Below, in pieces: positions 1 through 11,954 of a stretch of DNA of 64,000 bases (the stretch's first letter is position 1; every line of letters begins with the position of its first letter). Source of the stretch: Andrena cerasifolii (taxonomy: Eukaryota; Arthropoda; Insecta; Hymenoptera; Andrenidae); the NCBI RefSeq assembly GCF_050908995.1, contig NC_135133.1, positions 1,592,001 through 1,656,000 of the forward strand, given 5' to 3'. The position numbers and the translations under genes are program-made. The notes below the pieces were generated by a model. It had not been told where the DNA came from, ran no database searches, and worked only from the letters and a program-made list of their open reading frames with translations.

Positions 1-186
1 TCCGCTTGTTTACAGACAAGTCACGTTCGCTCGGAAGGGGCTAAGGGTGTTAGAGGGTAACGATGACCAGATGTGTAAGAAAAAGGGAAAGTCGCGAAGT
101 AGGTATCTAACAGACGTCATGAAAGGGACACGTTAATGAAAATAAACAAAATGAGAACAAAAATCAGATCAATTGTTAAAATATCA

Positions 187-534
187 TTAATAGCACATAG
201 AACAAAAAGAATTGAATACCCCCTTTATTTCACATGACTCACTGGCCCATTTTTCGAAAATTTGACATTGGAGCCAACCTTCGTTACTAGTAGCAAAGTT
301 TTCAATTACAAATGTAGCACTCATTTTTGTAGAATGATTTGTTAATAATCTCGCTCGTTTTCGTAAGCCCATGCTCGAGCCAGAACGGTCATTACAAAAA
401 GCTGAAGCAGCAATTGAAATCTCACTGCTACTGGAAAGGAAACAGGGGTCCCATTTAAAGCTTGTTATGTTGTCCCATTTAAATCTACAAGTGAGCATAT
501 TATAAAATAACTTTAAAACATAGAAAATAATCAT
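187..534 (-). pseudogene. Open frame with weak resemblance to a CENP-B/Tc5-type HTH region
   Basis: A 115-codon minus-strand open frame. The segment LRKRARLL...FVIENFATSNEGWLQ weakly recalls the second helix-turn-helix of pogo/Tigger transposases, where a short acidic/aromatic stretch precedes SxGWLxxW. No catalytic DDE region or inverted termini are seen around it. It may equally be a random frame in AT-rich DNA. No other feature is supported in positions 1-1500; 600-1100 is a moderately GC-rich stretch of unknown nature. Confidence 0.2.
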
Positions 535-1523
535 TCAAGCTTACCTGTTAGGTATACATATAATCTTAATATATAAAGCAGAAAGTGTTTGTGTGTTTGT
601 CTGTGTTAAGGACCCGTGTTGGGATTACGCTGCGATCGCAGTGGACAATGCCGCTTTTGAGGGGAGCCATTAGAGAACCTACGATTGTATATTTACGAGA
701 AGACTCTGGCCTGGCTGAAATGTGATACCGAGTGCGTGGTGACATTTTCCAGTCTTGCCATTCTCAGCGGCTATTGACGTATCGTATACCCTCACGACAG
801 CGTGGCTAAACATCCACTGGTCGGCTTGCTAAGACAAGGGACTCGTTGCGCGATACCATTGCCGGGACTACGTGTCGGAACGGTGATTAGGCTCGGGGGT
901 GTTGCAAAGTCGGTAAGCCGACCGGCGGATGTAATTGGTCGGTCCTATGCCCCAAGGAGATGACAAGATTCCCCAAGACCAGGGAGGGAGAATTGTCCGC
1001 GGACGAGACTTCACTTGTAAAAACGGATCGATCTTGACGACACGCGAACTTGTACCTATCATTGAACTTCACGATCAGAGCTGGACAACCAGCGAACTTA
1101 TATCATTGTATTTCAATCGTCATCGCCAACTTTCATTTTGTTAACTAATAAAGTTTCAGTAAGTGTAAGCAAATGGACTTTGCCACATATTATAATTCCA
1201 ACAATTTTGATTGGCGTTAACAGTCTGTTGCCTAAAAACTTTCGAACGGTATACTCTGGGCTCACGAAATGTGTCCCACCTCATTATTCCTCGCTAATCC
1301 AGAAGAATGTGACTATTTTCACAACAAAAATAAAGATAAATAAATAAATAATTTTTTTTATAAATTCAGAATCTGAATTTCGGGTGAAGCCGAGTAATGA
1401 AGCTAGTATAGTATATTCTCGTTTCCGGTGAATATTGGCTCTTTGAATGATATAAGACTTTCACACTTAGTACATAAGTATATAGTGTATAACTTTATCT
1501 CACAAACAGCCCCAGAAAACTGA

Positions 1524-2462
1524 AGAAAGGACAATGTTAAGTGTCAGAGGGGATTACTGACCTACAAGCGTGCAGCTATTGTTATACACCAATGGGAAGA
1601 TCTCGTCAAACCGAATCGATTGATATCATGTTTAACTTCGAAATCAGATGGGATCACCTCGATCAATGGCCTCATAGTTCGAGATTTTGCGGTTTTGAAC
1701 AAAAGAAACCGGTAGTAATATTCATGACCTTCATTTCAGAGCCGTGTTGGGCCTGCGTTTACCCCATGGGCCCCTTTCCTATTGCCCAGTACGAAATCGT
1801 TAATGGATTAGTGGCCAATGGGGCAAACTCAGGCCTAACGCGGCCCTGAAAAGAAGGTCATGAGGCACATTTGCTGCCCCAAAGCCTGTTAGAGCAGCGC
1901 CGTTCAGGAGTTGCCCGACAGGGCAACTGGTCAGACAGCCCGGGGCGAACACTTGCTGGTGGCGGTCAAGACACGCCTCCCCGGGCAATACGGTACAGAT
2001 GCCAGGATGAACAAGGACCGTGCCTGCCTACGCATCTACGAGCCTGTACTGCCGCCACAACCATTCCTCCCCATTCCGCTGTAATAACGATAGCTGACGT
2101 CACTGCCCGGAGCTTTGCCCACAGCGTTTGCCCTGGGCAATGTCGGCTGCCCTTGCCCTGAAAACGGTAGCCTGACCGGCGCTGTGCTAGAGTATCGCTT
2201 ACATCCCTGGGTTCTTCTTCAGGTGCCTACCCGAGATCTTTTGGGCCAGTTGGGATTTTACTACCGGTTTCTTTTGTTCAAGACCGTAAAATGTTCAAGA
2301 CCGTATGGCCTGCTTGAGGTCATTTTTCAAGGTGATCCCATCTGATTTCGAAGTTAAAAATGGTATCAATCGGTTCTTGACGAGATCTCCCCAGTGGTGT
2401 ATAGCAATCGCTGCACGCTCGTAGGTCAGTAATCCCCTCTGGGACTTAACATTGTCCTTTCC
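1524..2462. mobile_element. Foldback (long inverted repeat) DNA element
   Basis: Arms at 1524-1720 and 2257-2462 are inverted copies, roughly 85-90% alike by eye. The outer ends read AAGGACAATGTTAAG on the left and CTTAACATTGTCCTT on the right; GATTACTGACCTAC is shared just inside and GAAACCGGTAGTAA near the inner ends. The 530-base centre is GC-rich, with the hexamer GGGCAA recurring several times. There is no transposase; the short frames inside are not conserved. No clear target-site duplication was found. Confidence 0.8.
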
Positions 2463-4792
2463 TTTTTGTATCAGAAAAATATCAACCTCGGATTACTGAT
2501 CTGTTGCGAGTGCGCACGCGGTGAAGTTTACGTCAAATGACTAAGTAGGCAACAGTAGTGTTGTCACTGGAAAATAACTTGTACTATGTGTATTGTTGCG
2601 ACTCCCGTCTAGCGGCGTGTAGTATAAGCTTCAGAAGCGCGAAGTTCGAATCGGATCCCACGACTGTAATAGGAAAGGGAGACAAGGTGAAGTTCGCGCA
2701 AGCCTGAGGTGTTTGAAAATAGTTAGAGATTCTTTTAATGAGGGGACTTCAAGATTATAAACTAATCGATACCCACTTGGAAACGTGTGTTTGAATAAAT
2801 GAATCTCACCTTCCTCCTTTCACCTAGGTGTGTAATTACAGCGCAATGTGGTTAAACGCTCGTTTTAGCAAAAATCGATAACCGAAAGGAATCGGATCGA
2901 CGAATAGGAATTTAGCTAATAAATCTGTAAATTTGCGATTGGCTCTTAGAATCTAAGACATTTTGTAATTAACAAAAGGTGGAAAAGCGATGAATTTTTA
3001 GAAAGCGCAACTTGAGCTTGAAAAGCCATCACGAGTAGTCGTATAAATAAAAGTTCTGTTCAGATTGAAATTGTGTTTAAAATCGTATATTTTCTTCCAT
3101 TACAGTTACAAATTTACTAAGTTCAAGTAGTTTCATTCCGTTCTTATTACTATTTTCATCATATTTACCATTCAAAAATCTGCGTCCAAGGAGCAGAGTG
3201 CCTAAGCACTCCACGGGCGTCGACCCTCGCCGAATTCCCTACCAAAGATCCAGAGGACTCAAACGGCCACGCAACAGTATATGCGTTTCGAATGGAGAAG
3301 ATGACTGCAACTTTTTCCCACCCGTGACGCCACCAGCACACGTGCCACTTGTCGTCGGTGGAGAATAATTAATCATAAAACATTATATAACTACCCACTT
3401 CATACATTCCACAAATGAAAAGTTTGCGCGCAAACCATTCACGCATGCAAACCAGTAGTACATGTGCTAGTGGCGCCCTCTACGAGCTTTGCGTCATCTT
3501 CTCCATTTTGGCAACATGATTTGTTCCATTTAAACCCTGTCCCTTTTATAGCACCTCTCCCCTACTTTACACAGAGGAGTACTTAAAAAGCTGCATAGAA
3601 ATGCTACCAAAAGATCATGCCTAATTAAAAGAATGCATTGCAACCAATTTTAAAGATTCCAATCAATTTGAATTCACTTCATGCCAAACCAGGACTACTC
3701 CTACTATGTTTCCTATTTCTTCCATAGTCTCACACATTCTCCCCTTGTCCAATCAAAGAAAAAAAATTAAAACACAATTCTTCAAGCTCACAAATTTGTA
3801 GGCACAAAAATCTAAATGTCAAATATAGCAAAACCTTGCAGCAAAAAATGCTGCAAAAAGTTTCATTTCCATCAACCCAAGCCACCCTCTGAAAATTTCC
3901 ATCCATACCGCACAAGAAGCAAAAAAAAGGGGCAAGAAGTAATAATGCAGCCTTCCTTCGTCGAATCTCCTGCAGGTGCATCGGCGAACTTAACAAGAAG
4001 CGAGGGAAGAAGAGAATTATGATCCCAGTTCGAGCCTAAATATAGCGAAAGGTAATCGCCTGGATCCTCTCCCGGATTCATCCGAACTCATTCGTCTCGT
4101 GAAAAGAAAGAATGCCCGCCGACAAGGGTAGCATGCTCGAGTTTAGCCACAGCAACACAGTCCAATATATCGATCTCGATACCTCGCCGCCTCCCAGAAT
4201 GTCCTCGCTCTGTCGAATATCCACAGCAGCGTGCGGTTACCGACCCATGGGATATTTGTTCTGGCAAATCCAGAAATAGATTGCCAAATGGACGACGTTA
4301 CAAATCACCGATCACTTACTCTTCGACAAGTACACAACGCGAACGTCTGAAAACGATCTGCTTGTTGCTTATTCCCCGATCCTGCCTCGTGTTAACGTCA
4401 AGACCAAGCAGAGTCCTCTATGAGAAGATGCCATTGCAACTGTGTTCTTTAGACGTGATAGTAGTACAACACGGTTTCGTTGAAACGTTTAATTGGTTAT
4501 AATTATAATAATAATAATAACGGCTTTATCCCATCACAAATTCACGAGCAATTAAGTGATAAATGGTCCAGGTTCAGCATTCCTGCTGTTTTGAAACCTA
4601 TATACAAAACCCTAGAGACAAGACGATAGACCTAAAGGGATACATACCCTTGACAGATCGGAAAATACGGTCATTTTTATGATTTTTTTTTTCATATAAA
4701 GAAACGACATATTTAAAAATTAAGATATACAACGTATTGTGTAGAAGTTAGGCTGCATTCTCTTCAAAAAGACATTTAATATCTTAAGGGGG
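2463..4792. other. Non-coding AT-rich DNA, no gene recognised
   Basis: No exon-like or transposon-end signal that I can support. 2590-2680 contains a tRNA-like T-loop (AAGTTCGAATCGGATCCC) without a full cloverleaf. 3180-3360 and 4060-4260 are GC-richer patches. Short frames at 3730-4081 and 4281-4502 look random. Confidence 0.5.
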
Positions 4793-5487
4793 AACACCAC
4801 TGTGACGGCCGCAAAGTAAGACATTCATCAGAATTTTTTTCAGGAATAATTTACAGTTTTCATAGAAAAATTTTATTACCTACCCTTAGTACGATGTTTT
4901 AAGTGACTATATAAAAAAATAAATAGAAAAACATCCACAAATTTTAATATATTAATTAATCTTCTAGATCCCCCGACGCGAGCTTGTTGAATGTGTAACT
5001 ATAGAACAGCAGGTCCGAAATCTAATTTCATTTTTTTTTTTTATAAACTATATGAGTTCCGTTGCACGTATCGAGTTCTTACACACATTATTTTTGTAAA
5101 AATGGCGCGCTTTAGAAGATAATTTCCAAAAATCCGCGAATAAGATCGACAGTTTTTTCGAGCCTATTTAAAAAAATTTATTTTCAATCAAAGAATCCGT
5201 ACGTACAACGGAAACCACACTCATATAGTTTATAAAAAAAAAAATGAAATTTGATTTCGAACCTGTTATGCCATAATTACACATTCGACCAGCTCGTGTT
5301 GGGGAATCTAGAAGATTAATTAATATATGAAAATTTATGGATGTTTTCTATTTATTATTTTTTTTGTATAGTCTCTTAAGACTACGTACTAAAGGTAGGT
5401 AATACAAATTTTCTATGAAAACTGTAAATTATTCGTGAAAAAAAATTCTTAAAAATGGCTTACTTTTCCGGCCGTCACAGTAGTGTT
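4793..5487. mobile_element. Long-TIR foldback element (about 695 bp)
   Basis: Terminal sequences AACACCACTGTGACGGCCG (left) and the complement of AACACTACTGTGACGGCCG (right). The arms of about 270 bases run inward to about 5070 and from about 5220. They share the poly-T/poly-A tract beside TATAAACTATATGAG, the AATTAATCTTCTAGAT block and TACCTACCTTTAGTACG-type sequence. Non-autonomous; the loop has no coding capacity. The duplication at the ends is unclear. Confidence 0.82.
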
Positions 5488-5796
5488 AGAGATGATGAGA
5501 AATGATGCCATAGCAGCCCCTTCTCCCAAGGCTTCAGCATTTGCTGAGCATTTGTGGTATCTCAAAAGATTAGTGGACCGATTTGAATAAAATTTTGCAC
5601 GCATATTCTTAAGACTATAATCTAGTAGCTTCGATTAGTGTTTTGTTTCGGCGCTATGCCGAGATTTCTCTGCCACGCATGCACGCCGCGCATCGCCGAA
5701 GAGACTGAAAAAAATGTATGTTTTTTAACGCAAATGTACTCTTTACTTCTACATATCACTTGCATATGTGTATTTATGGTCTATTATTTAGTTTAT

Positions 5797-5822
5797 ATAT
5801 ATATATATATATATATAAACTA

Positions 5823-5860
<38 letters not shown>
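5797..5860. repeat. (AT)n microsatellite, two blocks
   Basis: About 24 and 32 bases of alternating AT separated by a short AAACTAAATA spacer; the flanking TAGTTTATAT / ATATAAACTA makes the whole palindromic. It generates the false Tyr-Ile open frames on both strands. Confidence 0.9.
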
Positions 5861-5864
<4 letters not shown>

Positions 5865-6204
5865 AACAATAACGTGATAATTATTACTGTAAATAGCAAC
5901 AATTATGCTGCTGCGATAGGTATACTTGTTTCTAGATATTGCATAATTGTAAACACTATATATGCAGATATATGACACTGAATTGTAGTTGTCCATCTTT
6001 ATCAGTTTCAAATTATTCAATTTCTCATAAACAATTAAGTTATTGCTTTGATTCATCCTGCAAGAAAATCGTATGTGTAAAAAATATCATTTTTCCATGA
6101 CTTCTTACCTTTTAAAAAGTTCATACGTCGTGCATTTACTAAGGTACCAAAAAATATCTAAGTATATTCAAGTTATTTGTAGGACTTTTACAAATGGTAG
6201 AGTG

Positions 6205-7150
6205 TAATTTAGTCGCGTAAGCTAAGTCCATTTCTTGGTTTCAACGCGCTAAGATATGCGATAGTCGTGTTACGTGCGTAACGAATGGCCAGGTCCGGAA
6301 AAGTTTTGGTGACAAAATCCGGATGCAGTCCCGAGTGTTGGCCGGGCATTATAGGAAGACAATTAAGGCGGAGACCTCCCTCGACCTCGGCGCGCTCATC
6401 TGGTGAGGGACAAGGCAGTAACCCTTGGGCGCAAGAGCGGTCCTCGAAATCGTGAAGCCCAAGGATTTTCAAGGCCTACGTTGCAATGTTTTCCCGCCGA
6501 TGCCAATGTCTGGATTTCGTCAGCGTTGTACGTCGGAGCGTGGGAATGTTTAGGCCTGTCCTCCATCTTGGCCATTCGAGGGTAGAGGGTGAAACCTCTC
6601 TACCCAGCATTTAAAATAAGAGTTTCTTCGGCGCGGGGAGGCAGTCGACAGTTTGGTCTCAAGCTAGCAAGCCATACATGTAACGTAATTCGTGCTACCG
6701 AAGTCCCAATCCCAGTTGTAAATGACTTATCCACCAGGGGCAGGTGGTTCTTCTAACCCCTGTACGGGCGGTTACGTTCCCGGTGTACCCGATTCGCATG
6801 AGGACTGGCATGCGATTTTATGCAAGGCCGTCCCCGGCCACCAGAGCGTCCCTGGTGGTCCTGGGTGAGTGCATGCACCCCAAAGAGAGCAGAAGATAGC
6901 CAGGGACTTAGTCTGGTTGCGAATGTATTATATTCCTCGTGACCTGGCATCCTGCTCAGAGAGTAAAATTCCTACAGTGGACGCCGTGGAGTCAAGCGTG
7001 GTCCTTCTCTGCTTTTTCCGACCCGGCCCTGGCGGGGTCGCTAGTTATGTACTGCTAATACCACCTTGCAAGCCAAATGCTCGTATAGGCGAAAGCCTGA
7101 GGAAGAGCGCGCCCCTTTTGGGCCAAGACGGCTATACTAGATGTAAATGA
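6205..7150. other. GC-rich block of unknown origin, possibly transposon-derived
   Basis: Composition changes abruptly from AT-rich flanks to about half GC. It contains local inverted pieces (GCCGTCCCCGGCCACCAG, CCCGGCCCTGGCGGGTCG) and phrases such as GGCTATACTAGATGTAAATGACTTAAATG that look like the 3' end of a non-LTR retroelement, but no reverse-transcriptase reading frame is present. I do not recognise the family. The short frames 6209-6585 and 6753-7150 lack any conserved motif. Confidence 0.3.
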
Positions 7151-7399
7151 CTTAAATGTCACGACATAAAAAGGGACACTATTTTCTAATAAACATTTAT
7201 ATAACCATATATCTAACTGTTAAAATTCGTAACAGTCGCTTTTAGAAGATGAAACTGAGTAGTGCCTAACAGTAAATTTCCAGTATGGTTTGGAAAGACG
7301 CTCGAAAGGGAATAGAACCCGATCTTCATATTACACGTAGCTTCTATCATCTACGAACTTTAGACTAAGACTGAGCTCCGAGTATGCTTTCGTACCGCT

Positions 7400-8050
7400 T
7401 TTCATGCTAGAAAGATCAGTCTCAAAAGTGGCGGGGATGGACTACTTGGTTTTTCTTGGTTTTTCGCGAGAAAGTTTTCCGTGGGAAAGATCGCGTCGCG
7501 TTGTCGCGTGAGCGCAGCTGCATCCAGCCCTGTGCATTCCAGAACCCCCCCAAGAGGGTTAAAGTAAACGATAACGGGGAGTCTCCGTATGTACGTAACA
7601 ACTCGTTCTTTAAGCAAACCTCGAAAGTTGTATTTTCGAATGCAAATGGAACGCTCGGCGCAGATATTTCGAGGAAGGGATTTCGAACAACGGGGGATCC
7701 CGAGACGAAGCAGCATTCGTTAATAATGTGCCCTGCAGTATCGTATGTAAACAACGATAAACCAGGGCCATGAATATGCAGCCTCACCGAGGCGTGGTAA
7801 TTCCGTTCGACACGTGCAGCTCTGTTAATTCCCCGCTCCTTCGTGCATTAACCGCTGTCATTTCGGTACAGGGCCGCGAAATTCATCTCCCGCGAGGGAC
7901 AACGCCGTGATTCTCGCCGCGGCGCCGCGTAAATCGGATTTTCGCGTCCCCCGTTATTCCGTTCGTCTCTGGCAATCATTTTCTGTTCTCGAGGTGTAGG
8001 GTGCGGCGAACCACTTTAACGCGGCAACTCGCGACTTTAATATCGGATAA
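7400..8050. other. GC-rich unique-looking DNA, candidate conserved non-coding region
   Basis: It has CpG-rich stretches (7860-7990) and no inverted ends or repeats shared with other parts of the window. Frames at 7402-7787 overlap on both strands and show no family motif. It could be regulatory, but there is no direct sequence proof. Confidence 0.25.
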
Positions 8051-8062
8051 ATAGCTGAAACG

Positions 8063-8455
8063 TTTTAATATACTTTCCTCCACTGCTTTAGAATTTTAAT
8101 GCCGCCGTAGTTAATAAATTTACGAACATCTCTGCTACGGATATTGCATTATGAAATTGAAGGAGAGCTATGGACGAACTTGAGTCTTTATTTTCTTATT
8201 TTTCTGGGTCCTTCAGTTCTTGATCTCTCTTCAATTTTCGAAATTGTGTTTTATCCGTTAGAAATAGAAGTTTGATATTCTTGTGCCTATAGTTCGGTAA
8301 TTAATATTCTCTGGTACACTGCTTTGAAATTTGAATGGTGCTACGGTTAATAAATCTATGAACACCTGTGCTACGGATATTGGATCTCGAGATTGGAGGA
8401 GAGCTGTGGACGAACTTATAGAACAAAGCAAATATTAATTTTCTTATTTTTCTAG
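8063..8455. repeat. Imperfect tandem duplication, two units of about 150 bp spaced by about 240 bp
   Basis: 8063-8208 and 8300-8455 share, in the same order, CACTGCTTT, a GTTAATAAAT block, GCTACGGATATTG, GGAGAGCTRTGGACGAACTT and TTTTCTTATTTTTCT. Overall similarity is about 70-75% by eye, so this is an old duplication. Confidence 0.75.
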
Positions 8456-8850
8456 TATCTTCAGGATCCATCGTTGACACTTTTTAATTTCCTAAAATTG
8501 TGTCGCATTTTGTAGGAATAAAAATGCTTGATTCTATACGTTCCAATATTTCTGTTGTTATTCGATTCAATTTAATACGATTCGAGCAACACTCGGCTCG
8601 CAAGTCCTGCTGTTAAGTAGGTAGTACCTTATGAAACATATAATAAACACCGAAATTGTTAATAAATATTCGTGAATTTCTCAGTAACAATCCATGACAA
8701 CATCGTCGAAAGATTAACAGATGTAGAACATTAATAATAAAAAATATGCAAAAACTGCTTTCGCTTCTTTTAAAGAAATTTAATCTCAAAGATGTTCAAA
8801 ACGATCATAGTTCATAAATAGACGAATGGTTAATAGCTTGGAAAGAAGTA

Positions 8851-10618
8851 GAGTAGAGTGAGGTAAGAGTGCGCACTTCAAGTTTAAACTTCCCTAAAAT
8901 CCTTGGCATTACACTGATGGTAAGAAGTACCTACTATCCCTTATTATTCGATAGGCAGTGACTTCGTGTAAATTTACCTGTCACAACATACATAAAATAA
9001 ATATTTCTAAAAAGTGTGAAATGCGAACTTTTATCCGATATATGGGGCAAAAGATCGCATGTTATGGGGTACTTTTTTTAACGCAAGGAGAAATTTTCAC
9101 AAAAGTGTTTTATTTTTTACATACAATAGTTTTGGTAACATAGCAAAACGATTAATAGTGTACAATTAATTTTGTTTAATTAAGGTAATAGTAACACCAC
9201 ATAACATTACCCCCACCTTCGTAGTTAGCGCAGGCATCAGTCTTCTGGAGGATCAGTGTATTCTTCTTCACAGGCAGGACCATTTATTTTGTCCATAGAC
9301 GTTGATGGTTGGGTTACTCTCTTTTTGGAATCGATTTGTTTTATTCCTTTCAAAAACTTTCAGAAGTAGATGTTATTTTTTGGATTGTTTTTCTGCTTTT
9401 CTAATTATTTCTTTGCACGCTCCTATTCCGATTTTCTTCTCATTGCTCCATTTACTTCAAGCTGATATTTAAATGGGGAGATTGCATTCGAACACTTGCC
9501 CCACTGCATTCTGCGAACACTTGCCCCCACAGATACTTTTCCATTGTTTAATCCATCTGTGAGGACAACTAAAAACTTCTATTAGTATCTCTGAATAGAA
9601 GAATTTCAGCTCTTTCAGACGACATATTAATTAAGATATTTACTGATCAATTTATAGGAATAATATTGATTCCTAAAAATGAGAATATTACATCAAAACT
9701 AACGAATTCGGTACTTCCCGCATTGTACGATAACAAAACGAAACACAGTATTTCCTCGTTACGGGCTCGGTTTGGTGTACACGATACGGACTTTTCGCTA
9801 CCCCACCACTTCTGCCTCACTCTTGATCGGCGAAGGCGAAAGCGAGATGGAACGAGAGCGAGCGAGTTTTGTCTCGCTCCGTCTTTCGGACGCCTGACAC
9901 TCTGTCCTTTGCGTGCGCGACGGGCGTGCGCGATGGTCGCAAGTGCTTACCGTGAGCCAGGCCTGCGTCAAGATTTTGCGAAGAGGTTTTCGTGCTCACG
10001 GTAAGCCGCGTATTCACCTGCGCATTTGCTCCGAATGTGGATTCGGCGCGCGCCGATTTTTTGCTCGTCCGGTGTTCGGGGCGCAACACGCGTACGTCGC
10101 GCGTTCGGGCCGATCCGCTTGCTGGCGGTCCATCAAAGCGCGCATTCCGGTCCGAACAATACCATGAAATGGACGCCGCAAATTTCACTCAACCCCGAAC
10201 GCGCGCCGAATGCGCGCCGAATGCGCGCCGAACGCGCGCTGAGCTCCAAACGGGCAAAACATCGGTGCGCGCCGAATGCACATTCGGAGCGAATGCGCAG
10301 GTGAATACGCAGCTGTAAACGCTTGCGACCATCGCGCACGCTCACCGTGCACGCAGTCTTCCATCTCGCTCCCCCCTTCGGCCAGAAAGAAGCGAGAAAC
10401 GAACACTCGGAATTAGGGCTCTGTTCGCGATAAGGGCTCACCGCCGGTCCCGACCAGCGAGCCGCTAACGAGGAAATACTGTACACGATTCGACACTGAT
10501 GACCCTACCTTGATTGACAATTGACTGTCAATCACCAGTGGCAACTGCCACAAATCAAACAATGAAATTCGAATGGTGCGAACTTTTACCCGCTGCCAAA
10601 TTTTACCTCACTCTACTC
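8851..10618. mobile_element. TA-flanked TIR element (outer), interrupted by a GC-rich element
   Basis: Left end TA|GAGTAGAGTGAGGTAA and right end TTACCTCACTCTACTC|TA match exactly over 16 bases and are flanked by TA on both sides, as for Tc1/mariner-type transposition. No transposase remains. It carries the 9746-10481 insertion, so it is older than that element. Confidence 0.75.
9746..10481. mobile_element. GC-rich CAGTATTT-end element, copy 1 (nested)
   Basis: Begins CAGTATTTCCTCGTTA and ends TAACGAGGAAATACTG|TA. It is very GC-rich, with CpG-rich internal inverted repeats (GCGCGCCGAATGCGC motifs at 10200-10290). Both halves recur in opposite orientation in 10672-11101. All open frames in it (9666-10486) are by-products of CpG-rich repeats with no family motif. 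Confidence 0.75.
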
Positions 10619-10671
10619 TACACAAGGTACACAATCTTACTAACCATTTTTATATTCAATGAATAAGTGTA

Positions 10672-11101
10672 CAGTATTTACTCGTTAGCGGCTCGCTGGT
10701 TGGGACCGGCGTTGAGCCCGTATCGTGAACAGAGCCCTAATTCCGAGTGTAAGTTTCTCGCTTCTTTCTGGTCGAAGGGGGGAGCGAGATGGAACACTGC
10801 GTGCGCGGCGAGCGTGCGCGATGGCCGCAAGCGCTTACCGTGAGCACGAAAACCGCTTCGCAAAATCTTGACGCAGGCCCGGCTCACGGTAACCGCTTGC
10901 GCACGCAAAGGACAGAGTGTCAGGCGTCCGAAAGACGAAGCGAGACAAAACATCAACGCGTCGTCGGTCTCGTACCGTCCTCGCTCGCTCTCGTTCCACC
11001 TCGCTCTCGCCTTCGCCGGACAAGAGTGAGACAGAAGTGGTGGGGATAGCGAAAAGTGCGTATCGCGTACACCAAATCGAGCCCATAACGAGGAAATACT
11101 G
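10672..11101. mobile_element. GC-rich CAGTATTT-end element, copy 2 (inverted relative to copy 1)
   Basis: TA|CAGTATTTACTCGTTA at the left and TAACGAGGAAATACTG|TA at the right, 430 bases. Its left part matches the right part of copy 1 (reverse), including AGCGAGATGGAACAC-type sequence. Its right part matches the left part of copy 1, including ACAAGAGTGAGACAGAAGTGG. A relative of the latter segment recurs at 25225-25290. Confidence 0.78.
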
Positions 11102-11954
11102 TACCCACTTTCAAGCAAGACCAGCATAGTACAAAATTATTTGTGAATACTAACAAGAAATGTTGTCTCCCAGTGATTAGAAGAGAGGTTCCGGGAGAAT
11201 ACACTGACACACGTGGTTACCTTAGAATGTATATATTCATACAAGAAAAGTAATATAAGGTTAAAACGTAGAGAGCCAGAACAAACGGGTCGTAGCGTAG
11301 CACGGCCATCACGCTAGACCCCGAGGCCTGCGCGCGCCGGCCTTTACGGAAACGACGATCGCATAAGAGCATGCGCAATTCCCAACAAGAAATATTTCAT
11401 ACTTTAAAGGATAATTATTTGTCAGATAATAGTAAATCGATTCGCTGATTCATACGTGTTGCGGCCGCAAGCAACGCGCCACGCCGCGCGATACAAACCG
11501 GTGCCCGCTGACTCTTCACAACAACTGATGAGTCGGCCGCGGTGCCTTTGTAACGTTTTTGACAGCTAATGACCTTCGCGGGACGTTCGCTCGGCGACCG
11601 TTTAATTCTGAGAACAGCACCGTCGTGACAACACCTTGTGGATTATTGGAAAGTCTAGTTTGCGTCCATCTGCACTACGTGCTGTTTTACGTGGGATTAT
11701 CCACTTGCAACCCGTTAAGGTGATTGTCCCAATTTCTGCTCATTTAAGGGGTAACTCGTCATAAAGAAGATGTAAAAAATTTGTTTGTGATCAAAATTTG
11801 CAGCGTAATTGATTAATTCTTTAATATTAAATCAACCAATTCAAAAACTGTTTAAGAAAGATATTTCAAGATGTTTAATTATTAGTAATTTGTAATTAAA
11901 TATATAATAATGCTCTAAACCTCCGTATTTCTGCTCATGAAAAATAGCGATGTA
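11102..11954. other. Non-coding; includes the left arm of an older interrupted repeat
   Basis: 11270-11620 is GC-rich with no recognised gene. 11721-11744 (TTGTCCCAATTTCTGCTCATT) is matched in inverse at 13171-13210, outside both ends of the 11955-13058 element, suggesting that element landed in an older inverted-repeat sequence. Confidence 0.45.

Noticed and set aside
2590..2680. tRNA gene
   Set aside because: A T-loop-like GTTCGAATC is present, but no acceptor stem or anticodon arm can be paired by eye.
5638..6056. Frames with repeated Tyr-Ile
   Set aside because: Translations of the (AT)n tract.
9666..11210. Cluster of long frames on both strands rich in Arg/Ala
   Set aside because: CpG-rich inverted-repeat transposons keep several frames open; no domain in any.
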